From Auricularia sp. M13 (Eukaryota > Basidiomycota > Agaricomycetes > Auriculariales > Auriculariaceae), in assembly GCA_037042915.1 (NCBI GenBank), contig CM073196.1, positions 4,487,742 through 4,551,741 on the forward strand: 64,000 nucleotides of DNA, in the 5' to 3' direction. Below the pieces are notes generated by a model, which was not told the origin of the DNA, ran no database searches, and was given only the letters and a program-made list of their open reading frames with translations. A program made the translations under genes and the position numbers. This document shows, one piece after another, positions 11,151 to 19,244 of the stretch (positions are counted from its first letter, which is position 1; each line of letters opens with the position of its first letter).

Positions 11151-12794
11151 TATGTAGTCAGATAAATCAAGAAATATACCGCAGATTAGATCGGGTCTTG
11201 TGCAATGTTGATACAGCGAGCAAGCGGAAAGCAGGAAAGCGCGAGCGCGAGCGACGAACGGGTGCCGGTACCGAGCCAACCGAGGTCTCGGGGTTCGATC
11301 TCCGACTCCGAACGCCGAACAATGCTTGTCTTCGTTCTATCGCCAGCCTTTCGAGTACTGACCGTGTCTGCCGGCCTATTCGCTGAACCGCACAAAGATT
11401 GGGTGCTCATTAATCTGTGCTCCTTGTGCAGCTGCCGCCGTAACTTCGCACGCTGCAATCATCGCTGGGGCATATTTCCTTCTGCGGCCGACTCTGCTCT
11501 GCACCATCGCCGCTGGATTCTAGAAGTTGCATCTGCGCTCCTGCCTTTGGAATACCTTGCACGCTGGCCGCCTATGAATTGTACTTCGCTTCCGGCTCCG
11601 CTCCCTCTCCTGCGCCTGCGCCTGCTCACCGCGCTCTTCCTGGCGCCGACTCGCGCAAGTGCCGTGCGTATTATACGGACGGCATGTTGCATGATGCGTT
11701 ATGATGTGCGATACCCGCAGTGGCATCGGCCGACTCGGCGCTCTGCTCGCACTGTTTCTTGCCAAGTTCCGCTGCATCGCGTCGCTGTACTGTCCTGAGC
11801 CCGAGTCTACCATCACTGAGGTTAAGCTTGCTGTCCGCTCGCCTACTGTTCCCGTATACCATGGAGCTGAATGCGGGTGCCAACCGGGGCCAGTAGCTGT
11901 GCTCCTCCGTCGACAGCGGCGTGCACGAACGGCTGCGCTCTGTGTATGGCCAGCTGAGCTCGCTCTGAAAATCGTCCGGTGTAAGAATACGCCGCGGCGC
12001 CGAAGATGGCATGGCAACAGCGAGTCAGAGCAGGCTTCAGTATGGCAGTAGTGCGCGAGTTTCGTGTACGCCGAGGCTGCAGGGTGCAGACGGGTTATTG
12101 GAGCTGTCTTCCCATTGTGGATGAGATGCCCGCGCTTTTATACTGCAGCGAGAGCAGGTCTGATCGCCGCGGCAGTCTGAAATGCTATCCCGACGGAGGA
12201 AATCCCTGGGATCCGCACTCCGCACGCCGCTGCACATCCTCAGGCCCGAATCCCTCTTTGCAAGCCCCATGTCCGCCGCAGTCTCCCGTTCATTGTCGCA
12301 GTCCTCACTCGTCCGGCACCGCGCCCGGGTGGGGCTGCATCGGATGCAACTGGCCGTGCGCTGAACCTGAGTCCAATCCTCTGTCCCAGATTGCGCGACC
12401 GATGTCGTTGTCCCTAACGTGCGCTGTCAACTCCTACGACGCCGCGCGTTTCCATGTTCTACACCAGTCGGCGGGCGCGATTTGAGTTCTAAGATGTAGA
12501 CCTGTCACGTCGCCGAGTCGGTGAGGCGCTCCTGGTTGGAGATGATGTGGGTTTCGGGGGTAGCAGATGATGAGAGCGCGAGCGCGAGATTGCTGTGGGC
12601 GATGCTTGTTCTCAGTTGAGCTTGATGGCTTTTTATAGGGGAAGGGCTATTATCTCAGATGGCGTGCGCGCGTGCAATGCGCTCAATCCACCGGCACAGT
12701 ACGCCGAATGGTCAGTAAAAGCGCCGCTCTCCGTGGCTACCCCCGCTCTACTCGCGCCGTGCTCTGAGTACAATTGGCGCGCGTTAGCCCTGCC
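11151..12794. other. Transition zone, no supported gene
   Basis: Frames are open on both strands but none shows a known domain. A possible secreted-protein start lies at 11574 (MNCTSLPAPLPLLRLRLLTALFLAP) and a Cys-rich frame runs at 12006-12485, but I could not join them convincingly. T-loop-like text near 11290 does not fold into a tRNA. From about 12500 the sequence becomes less GC-rich, marking the approach to the repeat zone. Confidence 0.35.
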
Positions 12795-13165
12795 TATTAG
12801 TATGTCGCCCGATCCTGATAGTATCAGGACAAAAAGCCTCCACAGGGCCTAAATCATGGGGTATGGGTATGCAATGTACCTAGAAAATTAGGTTTGACCT
12901 AGTAGAATGTTTTTCAGTTGGTGCCGGAATTTTTGATGCAATATATGGTAACATGGAGGATCACGATTGCCCTTGTCCATCACTTGTTCATCATTTGCTC
13001 ATCAGTCGCTCATCATTTGTTGATCCCTTGTGCATCACTTGTTGGAATGGAGGATAGCTGTGGAGCAGGCAGCCGGGCCGACGAGCGCACAAATGATGAA
13101 CGAGAGCTCAAAAAATGATGGACAAATGATGGACAAATGATGGACAAGGGCTCAACAAGGGGGTC
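12795..13165 (+). repeat. Relic unit of the subtelomeric repeat family
   Basis: It begins TATTAGTATGTCGCCC and continues with the hairpin TCCTGAT/ATCAGGA (loop AGT, 12813-12829), then AAAAAGCCTCC, GTTGGTGCCGGAATTTTTG, TTGTCCATCACTTG-type motifs, and inverted copies (AAATGATGGACAAATGATGG) before 13165. This is the same order of blocks as the head and flanks of the type A/B units, but strongly diverged and AT-shifted. It lies about 6.4 kb inside the main arrays, separated from them by a retroelement fragment. It is probably the oldest surviving copy. Confidence 0.8.
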
Positions 13166-13171
13166 ATGAGA

Positions 13172-13545
13172 AAAACGTGCGCACGTGCGCAAGGTGCGTG
13201 CGCAACATTAATTCAACCATAGAAGCCCATTTAGATAAGATATTGTCATCGTTGAAGGTGATTGTGGTAGCTATGATACCATTGCATGTGATTATCCAAC
13301 AACGGTCATCAAACCTTAAAAATCCACAGAGATATTGTTGATATACACATTTCAACTTGCGTGCGCACGTGCGCACGTGCGCAAAACTAACGTGCGCCTG
13401 CGCACGCACTGCGCACGCATGTTGCAAGTATGCGCACGCAAGTTTGCAAGATGCGCACGCTATTGAAATGCGTGCGCAAAGATGCTCACGCGCTGTGCAC
13501 GCAAGTTGGAACCTTGCGCACGCACTCTTGGAACATGCGCACGCA
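13172..13545 (+). repeat. CG-rich minisatellite, ~21-bp period
   Basis: Copies of TGCGCACGCA spaced 21 bases apart are clear at about 13410, 13431, 13452, 13514 and 13535, with the spacer roughly resembling AGTTTGCAAGA. Alternating CGTGCGCACGTGCGCA blocks flank an AT-rich insert (about 13205-13355). The runs of CGCACG are self-complementary and could adopt Z-DNA or cruciform forms; that is inference. Confidence 0.75.
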
Positions 13546-13550
13546 GTCGT

Positions 13551-14265
13551 TGTTACGCCCGTGCCCCGGTCCGCGGACCTCACGTGCTCCCGGCATCACT
13601 CGGCGTCATTCTACGTCACTCGGTCAACTCGGTCAAGCTCCCGAATACCCGGCTTATCTCCCCTCGTGTTCATATGCTCGGGATATGTTCTCCTCATCGT
13701 CCTCTACCTCTAGACCTCTCCCTCACTTCTCTAGCTTCTCTCCTTACTCGCATACATCCACCTAACTCGCCTTGTCCCTACTGTATCGATAGTGTTCATA
13801 TCCGGTTCGCTCCACTCGTCTTAGTCATTCGCCTCTCGTCATTCGCCCGATCCCCCGATACCTTACCCACTCGCTCTTACTCATCCTATCGGCCGATGAC
13901 GACGATCTCTATTGATCTGAGGCCCCCTCTCCTTCGTCTCTAGGATACACTCCGAGTACATCGGATCACCTCCCCAGGTATAAAAGACCCTCGACTTTGT
14001 ATCTAGCTCCCCAGTTACGAAATCGACATAGTCGTGCCCCTCGCACGCCCTATCTCTCTCTCTCGACTTCGCCTCTGGGTTCTTCCCTCGCCCGACTTAC
14101 TCGTCTGAGTCCTCCGTTGCTCGTGGTCCCTTCGGTCGTGCTACTCGACGTAGCCGGTGTGCTCAATAACGCACCGAAGGCTCTAGTTGTTCGTTCGAGT
14201 GTTCTCTGCGCCCGGACGTTCGACTATCCTTGCAACCAAAACCCCAAGACACAGCAGGCTTAACA
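13551..14265 (+). mobile_element. Candidate LTR of an LTR retrotransposon
   Basis: Starts TGTTACGCCC and ends GGCTTAACA, which are roughly inverted ends of the TG...CA type. The stretch is pyrimidine-rich, carries a TATAAAAG box at 13979-13986, and is followed about 30 bases later by a gag-like reading frame. The matching second LTR is absent because the element is cut at 14916. The LTR boundaries therefore rest on end motifs only, without a pair to compare or a target-site duplication. Confidence 0.5.
13979..13986 (+). promoter_or_regulatory. TATA box in candidate LTR
   Basis: TATAAAAG in a CT-rich context, about 320 bases before the gag-like ATG. This is the expected place for the U3 promoter of an LTR element. 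Confidence 0.5.
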
Positions 14266-14274
14266 GTATTTCGT

Positions 14275-14295
14275 AACTCGAGCTCCGCTCGAGTT
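14275..14295 (+). other. Perfect 8-bp hairpin before gag start
   Basis: Arms AACTCGAG and CTCGAGTT with loop CTCCG lie two bases before the gag-like ATG at 14298. In the transcript this would form a stable stem-loop in the leader. It may be a structural element near a primer-binding or packaging site, or chance. Confidence 0.55.
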
Positions 14296-14297
14296 GT

Positions 14298-14916
14298 ATG
14301 GCCTTTGGGACTCGACAGAATCTCAGAAGAAACCAGGAAGAACCTCATCCTCTACTCGACTCCCCCGACGCTATCCTTCGCGAAGCCCGTCGTCAGGCTC
14401 GTCTTCGCGACCAACAACCTCCTCAGCCGGGTACGCCTTCGCCATCAGTCTCGATGTCGGGCACTAGCCGCTTCAGATCATCTCGGCACTCGCAACCGCC
14501 GAACGATGATGACGAAATCCTCTCGCAACACACTCTCTCCGGCTCGCTTCACACCTCGCGTTTCTCGCCGGCCCAGTCCACACTACGCGTGGACCCGAGC
14601 GGTTCCTACCCTCCCTCAAGTCACACGACGCGATCGCCTTCGCATCCCTCGACTCACTCGCTCGGCTCTCGACACCCTCTCGCGCTCGTTCCGTACACCG
14701 GCTCTCGCTCGACTCCTCGTTTTTCGCAGCAGTCCTCGTCGTTCCGCGGCTTCTTCCCATCCGGCACCCCTAACACGCCCCGGCGTGGCGGCGGGGGTGG
14801 CGGAGGAGGCGGCGGAGGTGGCGGCGGTGGAGGCGGAGGCGGCGGAGGCGGCGGTGGTGGCCATCGAGGTGCTCCCTCGCCCTCGTCGCACCACTCGCAC
14901 CACTCGCACCACTCGC
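14298..14916 (+). pseudogene. Truncated gag-like ORF of LTR retrotransposon
   Basis: The ATG at 14298 opens a Ser/Pro/Arg/Gln-rich frame (LDSPDAILREARRQARLRDQ, then QPPQPGTPSPSVSMSGTS, later PSGTPNTPRRGG). A run of about 25 Gly (14784-14861) and Ser-His-His repeats encoded by three CACCACTCG copies (14889-14915) follow. This composition is typical of the N-terminal part of basidiomycete Ty3-type gag, but no capsid core, zinc knuckle, protease or polymerase follows. The frame runs straight into TTAGG repeats, which supply the stop. The rest of the element is missing: the chromosome was apparently broken here and capped with telomeric DNA. The gag assignment rests on composition and position after a putative LTR. 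Confidence 0.5.
14784..14861 (+). repeat. GGN trinucleotide tract (poly-Gly)
   Basis: About 26 consecutive GGC/GGA/GGT triplets. The G-rich plus strand could form G-quadruplexes. It ends 55 bases before the junction with telomeric repeats. Confidence 0.9.
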
Positions 14917-14939
14917 TAAGGTTAGGTTAGGTTAGGTTA
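14917..14939 (+). repeat. Interstitial telomeric repeats (TAAGG, 3x TTAGG, TTA)
   Basis: TAAGG, three TTAGG and a final TTA, in the same orientation as the terminal telomere at 63946-64000. The left neighbour is the cut gag frame; the right neighbour is the exact left end of E1 (ATGCTCATAG). This looks like a former chromosome end. Confidence 0.9.
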
Positions 14940-16415
14940 ATGCTCATAGATGCCTAGAATCTGGCTAGGCTATTCGACGAAATAATTCGAAGTGATATAT
15001 TGCCAGATAGCCCTTTTCAATGCGGTCACGATGGTATAGCAAGACTGGGATTTTGATAAGCGCCGGGATGGGAAATTGCGAAATAGAGTTCCCGATGGAC
15101 CCGGCATGATCCGGCTTCGTAAAAATATGCTAAATTGGGGGAATATTGGTGGAAAGGTATCCCCAAGGTATCATGGGTGGGGGACCACTGGATGCCGGGA
15201 TATTGATTGTACCTTCCTTATTGGGATGGTATGCATCACTGTTATGTCATTACATGTTCACAATGTGAATTTGGAGAACTATAGGAGCAGCAGCAGACTG
15301 AATAAAATATTTTAATCAGGTTGAGAAGATATGAGAAACAGGAATTCGAACTATGGTGAATGTTGATGACAATAGATTAACATAGTTCATGCAGACACAC
15401 ATGACCGCTGTTGGCTCATCATGCCACTGGCCAGACTGACTCAAGTGTGATCCAGAGGACATGTTCTGCTTGCTGGGGTCTTTGCTTTTGATACCAGGGT
15501 CCCTGGCCCAGCGGACTTCAGCCTGGAGCAGCAACTTGGATGCTTCCGGGCCGTCGGAAGCATACAAGAAGTTGTATGCTTCCGGGCCGCCGCCCACACA
15601 TGACCGCTGTTGGCTCATCATGCCACTGGCCAGACTGACTCAAGTGTCATCCAGAGGACATGTTCTGCTTGCTGGGGTCTTTGCTTGTGATACCAGGGTC
15701 CCTGGCCCAGCGGACTTCAGGCTGGAGCAGCAACTTGGATGCTTCCGGGCCGCCGCCCACACATGACTGCTGTTGGCTCATCATGCCACTGGCCAGACTG
15801 ACTCAAGTGTCATCCAGAGGACATGTTCTGCTTGCTGGGGTCTTTGCTTGTGATACCAGGGTCCCTGGCCCAGCGGACTTCAGGCTGGAGCAGCAACTTG
15901 GATGCTTCCGGGCCGTCGGAAGCATACAAGAAGTTGTATGCTTCCGGGCCGCCGCCCACACATGACCGCTGTTGGCTCATCATGCCACTGGCCAGACTGA
16001 CTCAAGTGTCATCCAGAGGACATGTTCTGCTTGCTGGGGTCTTTGCTTTTGATACCACGGTCCCCGGCCCAGCGGACTGACCCCAATGCCTCAACTTGGA
16101 TGCTTCCGGGCCGTCGGAAGCATACAAGAAGTTGTATGCTCAGATGGTCTTCATCTTCTTTGTCGATGTGCAGTCTAACACGGCGTCAGTGTGAGCCTTG
16201 CAGGTGCATGACCAGCCCATACGTTCCCCGGAAGGCATGGGAAATTGATGGTTGTTGACAGAGCGGCGACTTGAGCGTGCTGGAGTTTGCAGACGGCGCA
16301 CTGGTGCCGCAGCGCGCAGGGGTTGATTACTTACCATTCCCTGCTCAGTGCTCAGTGCGTGTCAATATACCGGAACACGGCATGTACGAGGCCGGTGCCC
16401 TACCGGTGCTGGGGG
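14940..16415 (+). mobile_element. E1 copy 1, subtelomeric element
   Basis: Starts ATGCTCATAGAT followed by a hairpin (GCCTAG / CTAGGC, loop AATCTGG, 14952-14970). The first ~450 bases are AT-rich relative to the surroundings and nearly identical to copies at 16429 and 18239. They are followed by a tandem array (15396-16140) and ~275 bases of other sequence up to 16415, where TTAGG repeats begin. A donor-like GTAAGT on the minus strand near 16330 hints at a gene fragment captured at the right side, but no protein is recognised. No reverse transcriptase, transposase or helicase frame is present. Confidence 0.7.
15396..16140 (+). repeat. Tandem array of 199/163-bp units in E1 copy 1
   Basis: Units start at 15396, 15595, 15758 and 15957 with lengths 199, 163, 199 and a diverging last one. 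Each begins CACACATGACCGCTGTTGG and contains ACATGTTCTGCTTGCTGGGG. The long form has 36 extra bases that include a perfect palindrome (12-bp arms, loop GAAG; 15556-15583 and 15918-15945, a third one degenerate near 16116-16140). Because 199 is not a multiple of three, the short frames reading MFCLLGSLL shift between units and are not taken as coding. Confidence 0.9.
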
Positions 16416-16428
16416 TAAGGTTAGGTTA
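16416..16428 (+). repeat. Interstitial telomeric repeats (TAAGG, TTAGG, TTA)
   Basis: A second internal telomeric remnant, joining the right end of E1 copy 1 (GCTGGGGG) to the exact left end of E1 copy 2 (ATGCTCATAG). Orientation matches the terminal telomere. Confidence 0.85.
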
Positions 16429-16706
16429 ATGCTCATAGATGCCTAGAATCTGGCTAGGCTATTCGACGAAATAATTCGAAGTGATATATTGCCAGATAGC
16501 CCTTTTCAATGCGGTCACGATGGTATAGCAAGACTGGGATTTTGATAAGCGCCGGGATGGGAAATTGCGAAATAGAGTTCCCGATGGACCCGGCATGATC
16601 CGGCTTCGTAAAAATATGCTAAATTGGGGGAATATTGGTGGAAAGGTATCCCCAAGGTATCATGGGTGGGGGACCACTGGATGCCGGGATATTGATTGTA
16701 CCTTCC
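16429..16706 (+). mobile_element. E1 copy 2, truncated on the right
   Basis: About 278 bases nearly identical to the start of E1 copy 1, including the terminal hairpin. It is cut after ACCTTCC and joined directly to the left end of unit B0. Confidence 0.9.
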
Positions 16707-18238
16707 TATTAATATGTCGCCCGGATCTCATGGTATGAGATCCAAAAGGTTCCTGCGCCACGGAAACGAGGAAGGGGGGCTCGGCGCTGACTCGCAAAAT
16801 TATGTTGGGCCCGACAGTTCGACTGAGGGTTGGTGCCGGAATTTTGCGAGCCCCACGGCACTCTGCGTGCAAAGCGCGTTTTGGCCTTGTCCATCACTTG
16901 CCCATCATTTGTCCATCACTTGTCCGCGATTTGTCCATCATTTGTCCGACAAGAGACCGTCAAGAGCTTCCAGGGACTCCAAATGAGAGCAGACACCCCG
17001 ACGGCCATATATCTCCGGAAGGCTGACGATCGTGGCTACGCGATGGTGTCGCTACCTCGGCCGTCCGTTGCCAAAGCAACCCGGAATACCTGCCGATGTC
17101 ACGAAACCCGGACAAGGAGCCGTATCTCCGCGAGGGGTGCAGCTAAACTCGCGGGACGACGAGCGCACGCATTCTGGACGAGAGCCCAACAAATCCCCGA
17201 CAAATGATGGACAAATGATGGACAAGGCGTCGACAAGGAGCCGTATCTCGACGAGGAGTGCAGCCGAAACCGCGGGACGAAGACCAAACACGTTCCAGAC
17301 GTGAGCCCGACCGATTGCCAACAAATGATGGACAAATGATGGACAAGGGACCGACAAGAGCCAATTGCGACCCCAGTTGGACCCCGATCGTCGGACACCC
17401 ATATATCTCCGGGGAGCTCTCGCGAGGGTCTACGCGATGGTACCCTTCACGAGGCTGTGCGCCGTCGTGGCAACGCGCAATTTTCGCCGATGCGACAAAA
17501 TCCGAAATGGGCGACCGCAGACCCTGCCGAGGTTACCTTCCGGAGTCTTCCCCGCGTGCTGGACGACCATCCGATGGGCGGTGCCAAAATACGAACCCTG
17601 CCGATCGAGTTTTGACTGCGCTGTGAAGTGCCGAAGGCAGATCGGGAGACTCGTGGGACCGAGTCAGAGACATCCATATATGACCTGAGAGCTGCCGAAG
17701 ACGCCGATCCGATGCACTGGAAGCCTGGGATCTGCAGGGACCGTGTCCAGGTGTCCAGACCTGATCGCAGTCTGCTGCAAGATCTGCACATGCCAAAGTG
17801 TGTCTCGCTTCGTCCCTGGCGCTCGTCGAGGCCTGAAACTTCTCTGCGCACCATGTCGGGACACTGGGGGCTCATTTGCAGGGGAAACGGCACAAAATCG
17901 CAGAATCCGAAGCCCGCCGACGCTGTCGGACTGGCCTCGATTTGGGGGGTTTGCGGGTGCACGGCTCGGGAGCCTGTCGGTCTGCCCACCGATCGGCCGT
18001 GTTTGGCTGGCAGCAGGCAAAAGGACCCTGCCGATAGTCTGAGCATCCTCGACCTTTGGCCAGGAGAAAGGAAGTCCCACTCAACCGGGGCTGAATACGT
18101 TCTTCCGACTTGGTCTCATCAGCAAAGCCGATTGGAAGCGTGCCGGTCTTTCTTGGAGATCGGAATGCAGCATGTCGGATCTGCAACGAGGAAAATTCCA
18201 GCTCCCCGGAACAGTTTCAACCGTGCGAATGGGTGCTA
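16707..18238 (+). repeat. Unit B0, single older type B repeat
   Basis: Begins TATTAATATGTCGCCC with the type B hairpin (arms GGATCTCAT and ATGAGATCC). It follows the type B consensus to the end but carries more substitutions than the main B array and lacks the last ~45 bases, where E1 copy 3 starts. The isolated position and greater divergence suggest it predates the 40-61 kb array. Confidence 0.9.
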
Positions 18239-19244
18239 ATGCTCATAGATGCCTAGAATCTGGCTAGGCTATTCGACGAAATAATTCGAAGTGATATATT
18301 GCCAGATAGCCCTTTTCAATGCGGTCACGATGGTATAGCAAGACTGGGATTTTGATAAGCGCCGGGATGGGAAATTGCGAAATAGAGTTCCCGATGGACC
18401 CGGCATGATCCGGCTTCGTAAAAATATGCTAAATTGGGGGACTATTGGTGGAAAGGTATCCCCAAGGTATCATGGGTGGGGGACCACTGGATGCCGGGAT
18501 ATTGATTGTACCTTCCTTATTGGGATGGTATGCATCACTGTTATGTCATTACATGTTCACAATGTGAATTTGGAGAACTATAGGAGCAGCAGCAGACTGA
18601 ATAAAATATTTTAATCAGGTTGAGAAGATATGAGAAACAGGAATTCGAACTATGGTGAATGTTGATGACAATAGATTAACATAGTTCATGCAGACACACA
18701 TGACCGCTGTTGGCTCATCATGCCACTGGCCAGACTGACTCAAGTGTGATCCAGAGGACATGTTCTGCTTGCTGGGGTCTTTGCTTGTGATACCAGGGTC
18801 CCTGGCCCAGCGGACTTCAGGCTGGAGCAGCAACTTGGATGCTTCCGGGCCGCCGCCCACACATGACTGCTGTTGGCTCATCATGCCACTGGCCAGACTG
18901 ACTCAAGTGTCATCCAGAGGACATGTTCTGCTTGCTGGGGTCTTTGCTTTTGATACAAGGGTCCCTGGCCCAGCGGACTTCAGGCTGGAGCAGCAACTTG
19001 GATGCTTCCGGGCCGTCGGAAGCATACAAGAAGTTGTATGCTTCCGGGCCGCCGCCCACACATGACCGCTGTTGGCTCATCGTGCCACTGGCCAGACTGA
19101 CTCAAGTGTCATCCAGAGGACATGTTCTGCTTGCTGGGGTCTTTGCTTTTGATACCAGGGTCCCTGGCCCAGCGGACTTCAGCCTGGAGCAGCAACTTGG
19201 ATGCTTCCGGCACCTCCAGCTCCAGCTCACAGCTTCTGTCACCT
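18239..19244 (+). mobile_element. E1 copy 3, truncated on the right
   Basis: Starts AATGCTCATAGATGCC without TTAGG in front and matches E1 copy 1 through the AT-rich part. It then has a tandem array with units from 18695 (163), 18858 (199) and 19057 (cut). A full palindrome lies at 19018-19045. It ends in a short CTCCAGCTCCAGC-like stretch and joins the first type A unit at 19245. Confidence 0.88.

Noticed and set aside
11220-11320. tRNA gene hinted at by GGGGTTCGATCTCC
   Set aside because: The T-stem does not pair correctly, and no D-arm or acceptor stem can be found around it.
12006-12485. Cys-rich 159-codon plus-strand frame as a secreted effector
   Set aside because: No signal peptide at its start, no clear splice link to the hydrophobic start at 11574, and competing frames on both strands.
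15461-16080. Repeated short frames starting MFCLLGSLL in the E1 tandem array
   Set aside because: Unit lengths of 163 and 199 are not multiples of three, so the frame shifts between units; no start context and no domain.
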